DNA from: [Actinomadura] parvosata subsp. kistnae
GTDB taxonomy: Bacteria > Actinomycetota > Actinomycetes > Streptosporangiales > Streptosporangiaceae
Assembly: GCF_900323885.1 (NCBI RefSeq)
Contig: NZ_OOHJ01000030.1
Span: forward strand, 682,001-746,000
Length of the DNA: 64,000 nucleotides
Direction: 5' to 3'
A program made the position numbers and the translations under genes. Under the pieces are notes generated by a model. It saw nothing but the letters and a program-made list of their open reading frames with translations. It was not told where the DNA came from and ran no database searches. Below, one piece after another: positions 52,208 to 60,435 of this stretch; the first letter of the stretch is position 1, and every line of letters starts with the position of its first letter.

Positions 52208-53458
52208 TCAGCAGCGGACGCAGCAACGGCCGGCGCCCGCCTCCACGGCCTGCTGGTGGCGTTCTGCCCACAGCTCGTCCACCGCCGGGTCAGGGTGGGT
52301 CCAGTCGTAATGGAAGCCACGGTCGATCAGCTCGACGCCGTCCAGCCAGCCCGATCCGAGGAGGGGCGACCCTTTGTAGAGCAGCAGCCTGGTCTGGCGT
52401 GCGGTGGGGTCCACCGAGGCGGCGATCCCGGTCTCTTCGAGGAAGCTCTCCAGCGCCCGGATCTCCTCCAGGCCGACCCAGGGGGTGAAGGTGATGAACG
52501 AGGGGCGCAGCTCGAAGCCGGTCGCCTGCGCCACCCGGATGGCCTGCTTGATGCCGGGCACGTCGATGCCCTTGTCGAAGATCCGCAGCAGCTTGTCCGA
52601 CGGGAATTCCAGGGCGGAGGTCACCACCCGCAGGCCGAGCTCGGTCATCCGGCCGAGCTCGGCCTCGAACTCGAGGATGTGGTCGAAGCGGGTGGTGATC
52701 TCGAACGTCACCGGCCCCAGCCGCTCGGCCACCGCCTCCATGGCGGTCAGCGCGTGGCGGCGGGTGTTGAAGAACTCGGCGTCGACGAAGACGAAGTGCC
52801 CGGCGCCCTGCGCGGCGAGCTGCGTGGCGTCGGCGAGGATGACGTCCGGGTCGATCGGGATGGCCGTGACCCCGTAGGAGGCGTAGACGGCGCAGTAGCT
52901 GCAGCGGTGATGGCAGCCTCGGGTCGCCTCGATGTTGCCCATCAGCCCGAACTTCGTGGTGTGCGCCGGGTAGTCGGTGAGCGGCGGGAACAGGTCACGG
53001 GCGGGCACCTGCCACTGCCGTGCCGCATGCCGCTTGGGCCTGACCCGCGAGCCCCCGGTGATGACGCCGCCGAGCTCGCCGGGCGTGACCTCGCCACGAG
53101 CGCAGGCGACCAGGTCCGCGGCCATGCCCTCGGGCTCGTCCACGATCACGCCGTCGGTGACGGCCGACAGAGCGGCCGCGTTGAGCCAGGCGTACTGGCC
53201 GAAGGCGAGCACGCGCCGCGCTCCCGCGGCCTTGAACCGGGCGGCCAGGTGCGCGCCCGCTTCGATTCCCTCGAAGGAGGGGATCGAGATCAGCACCAGA
53301 TCGAAGCCGCCGCCGGGAAAGTCGAGGGGAAAGCCGCCGGCGTCCCACCCGGTCACTTCGGCGCCGGCGCCCCGCAGGGAGCCGGCGGCACTCGCGGCCA
53401 GAACCGGCTGCAACTCGGCTTCGAAAGCCGAAACAACTGCGATGGACGGACCGCTCAT
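52208..53458 (-). CDS. Radical SAM enzyme with B12-binding-like N terminus and RCCVRC tail
   Basis: A 416-residue protein. Residues 1-150 form a Rossmann-like, cobalamin-domain-type region. The radical SAM cluster motif is C182-x3-C186-x2-C189 in TRGCHHRCSYC. The protein ends in RCCVRC, three cysteines in the last five residues. Short Cys tails define some known radical SAM groups (as I recall, CUAEP/CCAEP-tail and RCCLKC-tail families; ArsL of arsinothricin biosynthesis may be related). ATG 53458 has AAGGGAGG upstream. It precedes the pentapeptide gene by 103 bp. Peptide or heteroatom chemistry is possible; the substrate is unknown. Confidence 0.85.
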   Translation of the reverse strand: MSGPSIAVVSAFEAELQPVLAASAAGSLRGAGAEVTGWDAGGFPLDFPGGGFDLVLISIPSFEGIEAGAHLAARFKAAGARRVLAFGQYAWLNAAALSAVTDGVIVDEPEGMAADLVACARGEVTPGELGGVITGGSRVRPKRHAARQWQVPARDLFPPLTDYPAHTTKFGLMGNIEATRGCHHRCSYCAVYASYGVTAIPIDPDVILADATQLAAQGAGHFVFVDAEFFNTRRHALTAMEAVAERLGPVTFEITTRFDHILEFEAELGRMTELGLRVVTSALEFPSDKLLRIFDKGIDVPGIKQAIRVAQATGFELRPSFITFTPWVGLEEIRALESFLEETGIAASVDPTARQTRLLLYKGSPLLGSGWLDGVELIDRGFHYDWTHPDPAVDELWAERHQQAVEAGAGRCCVRC

Positions 53459-53576
53459 CGAAAGCCTGCCTCCCTTGCACGGGCTCGCGCCTTTCGTGAA
53501 CCGACGCGCCATTCTGACACGGCAGGCCCGGGCACCGGCGTGTTCGCGTTTACCGGAAATTGCCGCCGGGAAATTC

Positions 53577-54872
53577 TCAGGATTTGTTGGGCGCGGCCAT
53601 ACCGGCGGAAATGTCATCCGCAACCACGCCCGGCGTCGGCAGCAGCGCCCTCTTCGGCAGCAACGGACCCGCCATCGCCGTGGTGATCAGTGCCATCAAC
53701 ACCATGAGTGTGAACATGGCGCCGTCCAGGACACCGAGGCTGACCCCCACATTGAGAATGATCAGTTCGGTCAGGCCCCGCGTGTTCACGAGGATGGCCA
53801 AGGTCCCCGACTCGCGCCGGCTCATCCCGGAGATCAGGGCGGGCCCGGCCGCGCCCAGCATCTTCCCGGCGCAGGCCACCAGCACGATGGCCGCCAGCTG
53901 CAGGTATTCACCGCCGGTCAGGGCACTGATGTCGACGCTCAGCCCGGTGACGATGAAGAACACCGGCATGAGGATGAGGCTGACGTTGGCGAGCGGCACC
54001 CTCAGCCCTTGCCGCAGCACCTCGGCGGGCTCGCGCGGCATGGCGACCCCGAAGGCGAATGCCCCGAAGATGGGATGGATCCCGATCAGCGTGGTGGCGT
54101 ACGACGAGATGAGCACGCCGGCGCACAGCACCACCACCAGGAACGGCGAGACGCGCTCCTGAGCCCACCGGCCGATCACCGCCTTCAGCAACGGACGTAC
54201 CAGCAGGGCCATCACCAGGACGTACGCGGCGGCGAGGCCCGCCGTCCGCAGGAAGCCGGCGAGATCCCCCGACGTGGCGAGTGCCGCCACGAGTGCCAGC
54301 AGACACCAGGCCAGGACGTCGTCGATCGCGGCGCTCGCCAGCGCCAGGGCTCCGGCCCGGGTGAACATGAGCCAGTTGTCGGCCAGGATCCTGGCCAGCA
54401 CGGGGAACGCCGTGATCGACATCGCGGTCCCGAGGAAGAGGGCGAACGCGGCCAGCGACACGCGTTCGCCGTTGACCACCGCGTGGTGCTCGTACAGCAC
54501 GAGACCCAGGGCCACGCCCAGGCCGAAGGACAGGGCGATCGAGGACAGGGAGACCGCGGCGGCCGTCTTCTTCTGACTGCTGATCAGCTTGTGCTCGAAC
54601 TCCCAGCCCACCCCGAACATGAAGAACAGCAGCCCTACCTGGGCGATCATCTTCAGGTGCGGGCGCGCCTCGTCCGGGAAGATCACCCGCGTGGGGTCGC
54701 CCGGCAGCAGGCCGAGCAGGCTCGGACCGAGCGCGATGCCCGCGAGGATCTCGCCGATGACGGTGGGCTGGCGGAACCTGGTGACCAGCCGTCCCAGGAC
54801 GGCTCCGACGACGAGGATCAGCGCGACGTCGGCGATGACCACGGCGCCGACGAGTTCACTGCGGTCGTGCAT
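53577..54872 (-). CDS. Cation:proton antiporter (CPA2/Kef type)
   Basis: A 431-residue membrane protein with about 12-13 helices. The family core motif is FGVGWEFEHKL after helix 3, and the ion site lies around AIDDVLAWCLLA, with two consecutive Asp as in electrogenic CPA2 antiporters. No C-terminal TrkA-N domain is present. It lies 27 bp downstream of the MFS exporter gene on the same strand. Such antiporters are common in antibiotic clusters, where they may support export or self-protection. Confidence 0.9.
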   Translation of the reverse strand: MHDRSELVGAVVIADVALILVVGAVLGRLVTRFRQPTVIGEILAGIALGPSLLGLLPGDPTRVIFPDEARPHLKMIAQVGLLFFMFGVGWEFEHKLISSQKKTAAAVSLSSIALSFGLGVALGLVLYEHHAVVNGERVSLAAFALFLGTAMSITAFPVLARILADNWLMFTRAGALALASAAIDDVLAWCLLALVAALATSGDLAGFLRTAGLAAAYVLVMALLVRPLLKAVIGRWAQERVSPFLVVVLCAGVLISSYATTLIGIHPIFGAFAFGVAMPREPAEVLRQGLRVPLANVSLILMPVFFIVTGLSVDISALTGGEYLQLAAIVLVACAGKMLGAAGPALISGMSRRESGTLAILVNTRGLTELIILNVGVSLGVLDGAMFTLMVLMALITTAMAGPLLPKRALLPTPGVVADDISAGMAAPNKS

Positions 54873-54899
54873 GCGTGCCTACCCCTCAGCGGACGCCTG

Positions 54900-56258
54900 T
54901 TACCTGGTCTCCGTGGGACGAGGGGTACGTACGAGGCTCGGGTCGTCCGTCTCTGTCCGGACCCTCGTCGCGGGCCGCGCATTGCCGGTGCCCGAGCAGG
55001 AGCACGGGGCGCCGGCCACCTGCTTGAGCGGCACCGCCAGGGCCCGCCCGACGAGGACGACCCCGAGCACCGCGGCGACACCGCCGCTCAGTGCTATCAC
55101 CGTGGCGACCGGTACGGCCAGTGCCACCGCCCCGGACACGGCCGGCCCGATCCCCTGCACGGTCATCAGCCCGGTGCTGCGCAGCCCGAAGGCGAGGCCG
55201 CGCTTGTCCTCCGGGACGGAGTCCACGAACCGCAGCTCAAGCCCGAGATCGTAGGCCAGGCCGATGCCGCTGAGCACGAGGAACGCGCCGATGACCGCCA
55301 CCGGCAGGTCGAAGAGCAGCGCGACCAGCGGCAGCCCCGCGACGAGGGGCAACCACAAGGTGAGCCGATCGCGCAACGTGACGTCGGTGACCTTCCCGAA
55401 CGCCAGGTTGCTCACCATCATGCCGACCGCCAGGCACGCGAGCAGCACGCCGGCGACGGAGGCCGGATGGCCGTTCTCGGCGGTGTACGGCACGATCAGC
55501 GCCTCCGCGCCCGTCACCAGCCCCGGCGGGATCCATTTGGCGAGCAGCAGCGTGAGCACGGACGAGGTCCCGAGCAGCTGGAAGTTCTGCCGCCAGCTGT
55601 CCGCGAACGTGGACAGCCTGCGGCCGGACGGCGGGGCGCCGGCCGGTGCGGGTGCGGCAGGCAGGTCGGGCAGCCCGATCCGGATCATCAGCACGCTGCT
55701 GAGGTGGAAGGCGGCGCTGAGCACGATGGTCGTCTCCGCGCCGAACGCGGCGACGCTGAAACCCGCCAGCGCGTTGCCGACGAGCTGGGCGGCCAGTGGC
55801 GCGCTGCACCACAACGCCCGTCCTTTGACGTAGTCGTCGCCGGCGAGCACCTCGGCCACCAAGCGGCTCGACGCGCCCTGGTAGAGCGGGGTCACCAGGG
55901 CGACCATCGCGACGAGGATCAGGCTCACGGCCACCGGTGGCCGCCCCAGCCCGATGACGAGCCCGACGCTCGCGTCGATGGCGAACAACGTCGTGAGCAG
56001 GGGCCTGGGACGCAGCCGGTCGGCGAGCGTGCCGAGCAGGCTGGAGCCGAGCATCTGCGGCACGAACGTGATGCTGTACGCGACGGCCGACCAGAGAGGC
56101 GATCCGGTGATGGCGAAGACCGAGACCGCCAGAGCGAGCGCCCGGACCGAGTCGCCGGTGACGGCGAGCGAACGGGTCAGGAAGAGCATGCGGAATGCGG
56201 GTTGCGCGAGCACGCGCCGATACGTCGAACGCTGCAGCCGATTACTGACCTCTGCCAT
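54900..56258 (-). CDS. MFS transporter, probable exporter of the cluster product
   Basis: A 452-residue, 12-helix carrier. Loop 2/3 reads GTLADRLRPRPL, and the sequence around AVSVFAITGSPLWSAVAYS resembles actinomycete drug-export MFS proteins. The hydrophilic C terminus contains a short APCSCSGTG segment. It is downstream of the StrR-type regulator gene with 110 bp between them and is the natural candidate for secretion of the finished peptide. Confidence 0.88.
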   Translation of the reverse strand: MAEVSNRLQRSTYRRVLAQPAFRMLFLTRSLAVTGDSVRALALAVSVFAITGSPLWSAVAYSITFVPQMLGSSLLGTLADRLRPRPLLTTLFAIDASVGLVIGLGRPPVAVSLILVAMVALVTPLYQGASSRLVAEVLAGDDYVKGRALWCSAPLAAQLVGNALAGFSVAAFGAETTIVLSAAFHLSSVLMIRIGLPDLPAAPAPAGAPPSGRRLSTFADSWRQNFQLLGTSSVLTLLLAKWIPPGLVTGAEALIVPYTAENGHPASVAGVLLACLAVGMMVSNLAFGKVTDVTLRDRLTLWLPLVAGLPLVALLFDLPVAVIGAFLVLSGIGLAYDLGLELRFVDSVPEDKRGLAFGLRSTGLMTVQGIGPAVSGAVALAVPVATVIALSGGVAAVLGVVLVGRALAVPLKQVAGAPCSCSGTGNARPATRVRTETDDPSLVRTPRPTETR

Positions 56259-56368
56259 GCCGTCAGTATCTGGCGGCCCACATGCATCGCAAGAGTTTCG
56301 CCCACCACCGTAAGTCCCCTGGCCGGCCGGCAGGACGCGGGGGGTTCACCGCCTCCTGCCAGGGCGTT

Positions 56369-57475
56369 TCACGGGCTCGGGCTCGGAAGGGCCTGGGCGG
56401 GGCTCGCGGCCACCGGCTGGGACCGGCAGCATGCGGAGTCCTGCGCGTGTTCGAGCTGGCAGGCGAAATCCTGCCACTTACTGGCCACCTGACGCGCGAT
56501 CGTCGCAACGGAGTGACGGCAGTGCTCCGGCATGCTGTCGAGGAAGGTCTCCCAGTCCTTATTGTCAATGGCGTGCAGATGCAGCCAGCGCAGGAAGAGC
56601 CGGCCGGTGTCGGTGTACTTCAGCGACGGGTCCTTCGTCAGGCGCGCGAGCATCGCGTCCAGGCAGGCGGTCTCCTTCGACAGCGCGATCTGCGACGCCG
56701 ACTTCGCCGGTAAGGCCAAGGGGAGCGTCCGCCCATTCGTCTCGCGCCTGCCCGGCACGGGATCGTCGCCGCGGAGCATCCGCTGCCGGACGTCGTGAGC
56801 CGTCGCCAGGGACACACCCGACGCCTCCGCGACCCTGCGCAGCGGCTTCGTCGGCTCGGCCGCGAGAATCTCCGCGGCCCGCCGACGCCCGTCGGCCGCG
56901 CTCATGGGCCGCGTCCGGCCGTCCAGCCCCAGCCGCTCGTTCGACTGCGGGATTTCCGAACTCGAACGGATCGCCCGGACGGTCTTGTCCGACAGACCCG
57001 TCCGCGTGGCGATGGCACGATCCGACCAGTGCGGATGAGACTTGATGATGCGGTCCGCAGCCGCCCGGCGATCGGCATGCGTCAGCGGCATGCCGTGAGT
57101 GACGTTGCGTTCGACGGAGACGACGAACGCGTCCTCCTCGGTGCCATCGTAGAAGTAGGCGGTGATGCTGCCCTTGCCGTTCAACTGCGCGGCGCGAACA
57201 CGATGTGCGCCGTCGATCACGCGCATCGTGCCGCGTTGCACGAGAATGGGCGGCAGCGACAGGTCGATCTCCGCCAGTCGCTGCACATGCTCGCGATCCT
57301 GGCCGTTCAGCCGCGGAGAGGCGTCGAGCACGAGCTGATCAAGCGGCACCCGGATCGCCGGTTGCTGTTCCCACGGCGCATGTCCCATCGACGCGACTTC
57401 TGGCACCTGCTGCTGTGCAGTCCGACCGGACTGGTGGTTCGGGTCCTGCATGCATGCCCCCGCATGGACTCTCAC
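56369..57475 (-). CDS. StrR-like ParB-domain pathway-specific regulator
   Basis: A 368-residue protein. The N-terminal ParB/Srx-like domain shows PLDQLVLDASPRL and later TMRVIDGAHRVRAAQLNG. The helix-turn-helix region is WSDRAIATRTGLSDKTVRAIR. This is the arrangement of StrR, NovG and the glycopeptide-cluster activators. A C-terminal Trp/His-rich part (LRWLHLHAIDNKDW) is longer than in StrR. It heads the minus-strand cluster and probably activates it. GTG 57475 is tentative; an ATG eight codons later is possible. A StrR-box-like sequence lies inside the gene. Confidence 0.88.
   Translation of the reverse strand: MRVHAGACMQDPNHQSGRTAQQQVPEVASMGHAPWEQQPAIRVPLDQLVLDASPRLNGQDREHVQRLAEIDLSLPPILVQRGTMRVIDGAHRVRAAQLNGKGSITAYFYDGTEEDAFVVSVERNVTHGMPLTHADRRAAADRIIKSHPHWSDRAIATRTGLSDKTVRAIRSSSEIPQSNERLGLDGRTRPMSAADGRRRAAEILAAEPTKPLRRVAEASGVSLATAHDVRQRMLRGDDPVPGRRETNGRTLPLALPAKSASQIALSKETACLDAMLARLTKDPSLKYTDTGRLFLRWLHLHAIDNKDWETFLDSMPEHCRHSVATIARQVASKWQDFACQLEHAQDSACCRSQPVAASPAQALPSPSP
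56939..56967. promoter_or_regulatory. StrR-box-like inverted repeat inside the regulator gene
   Basis: GTTCGACTG and AACTCGAAC are separated by 11 bases. The StrR operator consensus, as I recall it, is GTTCGACTG-N11-CAGTCGAAC, so the left half is perfect and the right half has seven of nine positions. It lies within the coding region of the StrR-like gene itself. No equally good copy was found by eye before the biosynthetic genes. Confidence 0.5.
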
Positions 57476-57866
57476 ACCGAACGATGACCCCCACCTAGGC
57501 CAGCTAGTTTGTCATCCGTGGAATCACTTGAGTAGCACGGGAAGACAGTGTTCGGGTCGCTGTTCGATAGTGCTTTGACACTGAAACGCCTCGTCATCGC
57601 GCCGCGCGAACCGCGGGTCGCACTGGATATCGAGTTCATAACGGCCGGCCGTCCCACGCGTGCCACCTGGGCCATCCCGCCTCGACCGAAGACTCCTTGA
57701 CAGGTGCTCGGTGATGACTGATAATACGTCGGCCGCACGTTAATGATCTTGCTTGGGGATCGGGATCATCGCCGTCGGTGACATGAGCACGCCCGAAGCC
57801 CCGACCGCCGGACCTCGCAGACCAGCTCGGCCGCGGGAGCAGCCCGCGCACGGTTACGGTCATGGC
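57476..57866. other. Intergenic region upstream of the StrR-like gene
   Basis: 391 bp between divergent genes. It contains a possible 50-codon ORF on the plus strand (57548-57700) and an AT-richer part around 57710-57745 (ACTGATAATACG, CGTTAATGATC) that may be the promoter for the gene at 57867. No clear operator palindrome was seen. Confidence 0.45.
57548..57700 (+). CDS. Possible 50-residue protein
   Basis: GTG 57548, with GGGAAG four bases upstream, opens a frame reading FGSLFDSALTLKRLVIAP and later ALDIEFITAGRPTRATWAI before TGA 57698. Composition is protein-like but no family is recognised. It may be a relic. Confidence 0.25.
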   Translation: MFGSLFDSALTLKRLVIAPREPRVALDIEFITAGRPTRATWAIPPRPKTP

Positions 57867-58991
57867 ATGAAGATCATCGCTGTGGAGGATTACTGGCCGG
57901 AGTACGGGACGATCGTCGTCCGGGACACCTGGGGCGAGGAGCCGGTGGTGGAAACGGACCTGCCCCTGCTCGGCGAGCACGACCTGGACGCGCAGCCCGG
58001 CGGCACGATCGCCAAGGCCGGCGCCGGATGGTTACAGGCGTCCTCCCGGGACGGGCGCCACCGCGTACACCTGGAAGCCCATCACACCGCCCCGCCCCTC
58101 GACGACGGGTGGGACGACGTGGTCGAGACGCCGTACCACTGCGGCACCGGCGCCGTCTACCTGACCAGCGTCATGAGCAGCGACCTGTACGCCGGCACCC
58201 CGCTGCGACTCGGCGCACCCGGCCTGTACCGGGTCTGCGTCTCCTGCCGCCGCACACCACCGGAGATCCCCGGCTTCCAGGCGTCCGAGGGCGACCTGTG
58301 GCGGCTGCGGTTCTGGCCGGCCGCCCTGGAGCCGCCCCGCTGGCTGGCCCGCAGCCGCCCCGCCGTGCGGCCGGCGAGCACCGGCTGGCGAACGTGCCTC
58401 GGGTTGCCGGGCCAGGAGGTGCTGTACGCCGTCCAGCTCGCCGCGGCCACCGGCCACGCCACCGAGGACCGGATCGCCGCCGCCTACCAACCGTGGTCCA
58501 GCAGCTCCGGCGACTGGAACTCCCCCATCGACGACGACCTGTCGGGCTTCGCCGCCCAGCTCGGCGTGCCCGCCCCGGCCACCCGCCCGCACCTGCTCCC
58601 CCTCCTGACGGCCGCCGGCCTGCTGACCACCGAGACGGTGAACGGCGCGACCCGCTACCACCTGGCCCCCGACCCGCCACGGGCCGAGCAGGTGCTGAGC
58701 CTGCCCGCCGACCAGGTCGCCATGATCCGGCGGCGGGACGACCGCGAGCGCCACACCTGCTTCGCCGCCGACCTCGCCGCCCTGGCGGTATGGAGCCCGG
58801 GCGGCACCGTCACCGCGACACCGGAACAGCTCACCGACCGGCTGCTGGCCACGGCGGAGGACATCCGCGACACCATCCGCTACGGCGTCGAACGCGGCCT
58901 GCTCAGCATCCCCGAGAACGCCACCTTCACCGCCGAGCCCCGCCCACTGCGGCAACCCGAGGCCGGCCGCCCAGGGCACACGGCCCAGTAG
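57867..58991 (+). CDS. Hypothetical protein
   Basis: A protein of about 374 residues from ATG 57867 (MKIIAVEDYW); an in-frame ATG at 57783 would add a Pro/Arg-rich stretch that looks non-coding. The first 120 residues are beta-rich with VVETPYHCGTGAVYLTSV and GLYRVCVSCRR, a pattern seen in uncharacterised actinobacterial proteins. The C-terminal half is helical with HLLPLLTAAGLLTTE and ATRYHLAPDPP resembling a winged helix. No signal peptide or enzyme motif is seen. Confidence 0.65.
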   Translation: MKIIAVEDYWPEYGTIVVRDTWGEEPVVETDLPLLGEHDLDAQPGGTIAKAGAGWLQASSRDGRHRVHLEAHHTAPPLDDGWDDVVETPYHCGTGAVYLTSVMSSDLYAGTPLRLGAPGLYRVCVSCRRTPPEIPGFQASEGDLWRLRFWPAALEPPRWLARSRPAVRPASTGWRTCLGLPGQEVLYAVQLAAATGHATEDRIAAAYQPWSSSSGDWNSPIDDDLSGFAAQLGVPAPATRPHLLPLLTAAGLLTTETVNGATRYHLAPDPPRAEQVLSLPADQVAMIRRRDDRERHTCFAADLAALAVWSPGGTVTATPEQLTDRLLATAEDIRDTIRYGVERGLLSIPENATFTAEPRPLRQPEAGRPGHTAQ

Positions 58992-59051
58992 GGCTGTCGC
59001 GACCGCGCCCACCGCCATCTTCGGCGGCGAGCCGCGACCAGGGTGGCGATC

Positions 59052-59201
59052 ATGCTCCACCTGCTCGGCCTGCCGCTGTCCACCGCGCTCGGCGGGGCGC
59101 ACAACGCCTGCACCGGCGCCTTCACCGTCACGCCGGCCGGCGGCCTGGCCCTCGCCCTGGCGGCGATGGCGCTGCTGCCGCTGCTCGCCCGCAAGAAATG
59201 A
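59052..59201 (+). CDS. Possible 49-residue hydrophobic protein
   Basis: ATG 59052 opens a frame with one C-terminal hydrophobic helix (GGLALALAAMALLPLLA) ending in RKK, as in tail-anchored proteins. Its end overlaps the antisense 3' end of the LOG gene. A convincing ribosome-binding site is lacking. May be a relic of a surface protein anchor. Confidence 0.25.
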   Translation: MLHLLGLPLSTALGGAHNACTGAFTVTPAGGLALALAAMALLPLLARKK

Positions 59202-59778
59202 ACTCGCCGGGTACGTCGCCGCCGAGGCCTGCGACCTCACGCCGCAGGGACAGCGCCTCCAGGGCGGCGGGCAGGTTCGGCTCGACGACGACGTCCTTCA
59301 TGGCCGCCGGGGACAGGAATCCGTCGGCTGCGATGCCGTCGAGCGCCTTGAGCAAGGGGGTCCAGAAGCCGCCGGCGTTCAGGAAGCCCACCGGTTTGCG
59401 GTGGAAGCCGAGCCGGCGCCACGTCCACACCTCGAAGATCTCTTCGAGGGTGCCGAGCCCTCCGGGCAGGGCCAGGAAGGCGTCGGACCTGGCTGCCATG
59501 ATCGCCTTGCGCTCGTGCATCGTCTCGCAGACGTGCAGCTCGGTGATGCCGTCGTGGGCCCATTCGCGCTCGACCATGCTGCGGGGGATCACGCCGATCA
59601 CCTCGCCGCCGGCCTTGAGCGCCCCGTCGGCGAGCGCGCCCATGAGGCCGGCGCGCCCGCCGCCGTACACCACGCCGATCCCCCTGGCGGCGAGCTCGCG
59701 ACCGACGCCGGCGGCCAGGTCCGAGAAGGCGGGGTCGGCGCCGGGCGCCGAACCGGTGAAGATGGCGATGCGCTTCAT
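59128..59778 (-). CDS. LOG-family protein (cytokinin riboside phosphate phosphoribohydrolase type)
   Basis: A 216-residue Rossmann-fold protein with GGGRAGLMGALADGAL near residue 40 and the LOG signature PGGLGTLEE near residue 105, preceded by MHERKAIM. These enzymes release bases from nucleoside 5'-monophosphates. The last about 25 residues, rich in Pro and Arg, exceed the usual length and overlap a small plus-strand ORF. It is divergent from the XRE-cupin regulator with 71 bp between starts. Confidence 0.92.
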   Translation of the reverse strand: MKRIAIFTGSAPGADPAFSDLAAGVGRELAARGIGVVYGGGRAGLMGALADGALKAGGEVIGVIPRSMVEREWAHDGITELHVCETMHERKAIMAARSDAFLALPGGLGTLEEIFEVWTWRRLGFHRKPVGFLNAGGFWTPLLKALDGIAADGFLSPAAMKDVVVEPNLPAALEALSLRREVAGLGGDVPGEFISCGRAAAAAPSPPGRGPGRRPA

Positions 59779-59820
59779 GCGTCCCCCTTGCAGGTGCCGA
59801 TCAACGGCGGGAATCGTAGC

Positions 59821-59857
59821 GTTCTCATATCAGGGATAGAATCCCAGATATGAGAAC
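59821..59857. promoter_or_regulatory. 37-bp near-perfect palindrome over the XRE start codon
   Basis: Left arm GTTCTCATATCAGGGAT (59821-59837) and right arm ATCCCAGATATGAGAAC (59841-59857) are complementary at 16 of 17 positions with AGA between. The right arm contains the ATG at 59850. TAGAAT at 59837-59842 looks like a -10 box, which would make the mRNA leaderless. Bound protein would block both RNA polymerase and ribosome entry. Confidence 0.75.
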
Positions 59858-60416
59858 AGCGGCAGACTTGGAGAGCCGGCTCGCCGGGCGGCTCGCCGAC
59901 CTGCGGGTCGAACGCGGCTGGTCGCTGGACGAGCTGGCGGCCCAGGCGGGCGTGAGCCGTTCGACACTGTCGCGGCTGGAACGCGCGGAGATCAGCCCGA
60001 CGGCCGCGCAGCTGGGCAAGTTGTGCGCCGTCTACGGGCGGACGATGTCACAGCTTCTCGCCGAGGTGGAGTCGGAGCCGCCGCAACTGGTGCGCGCCGA
60101 CCGGCAGCAGGTGTGGCGGGACGAGGAGTCGGGCTTCACCCGGCGCTCGGTGTCCCCGCCGCACCCCGGGCTGAAGGCCGAGATCGTGGAGGGCCTCCTG
60201 CGGGCGGGGGCCGACATCCCGTACGACAGGCCGCCCGTACCGGGCCAGGAGCAGCACATCTGGGTGCTGGACGGCACGCTCGAGCTCACCGTGGACGGGC
60301 AGCGGCACGACCTCCAGGAGGGGGACTGCCTACGATTTCGCCTGTGGGGGCCGACGCGCTTCCGCAACCCCGGCCCCAGGGCCGTCCGGTACGCCGTGCT
60401 GGTCGTCCTGCCGTGA
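59850..60416 (+). CDS. XRE-family regulator with cupin domain
   Basis: A 188-residue regulator. An N-terminal XRE helix-turn-helix (about 10-65: WSLDELAAQAGVSRSTLSRLE) is followed by a C-terminal cupin (about 105-188: QEQHIWVLDGTLELTVDG and QEGDCLRFR). The cupin is expected to sense a small ligand. The start codon is inside a 37-bp palindrome, so autoregulation is very likely; the divergent LOG gene may be co-controlled. The GNAT gene follows after 19 bp. Confidence 0.92.
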   Translation: MRTAADLESRLAGRLADLRVERGWSLDELAAQAGVSRSTLSRLERAEISPTAAQLGKLCAVYGRTMSQLLAEVESEPPQLVRADRQQVWRDEESGFTRRSVSPPHPGLKAEIVEGLLRAGADIPYDRPPVPGQEQHIWVLDGTLELTVDGQRHDLQEGDCLRFRLWGPTRFRNPGPRAVRYAVLVVLP

Positions 60417-60435
60417 AACACCGTCAAGGAGTGCG

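Noticed and set aside
52148-52210. Selenocysteine reading of the radical SAM TGA with the downstream hairpin as SECIS
   Set aside because: The hairpin has an 18-base loop unlike known bacterial SECIS elements, and readthrough would add a non-family Arg-rich tail; the RCCVRC ending is sensible as it stands.
52087-52320. 77-codon minus-strand frame that ends in MRYRH
   Set aside because: It begins inside the radical SAM coding region in another frame, and the perfect Shine-Dalgarno sequence lies immediately before the internal ATG, so the pentapeptide alone is the likely product.
52977-56492. 1171-codon plus-strand frame across the radical SAM, antiporter and MFS genes
   Set aside because: It spans three well-supported minus-strand genes and encodes repetitive Arg/Gln/Gly-rich sequence without any domain.
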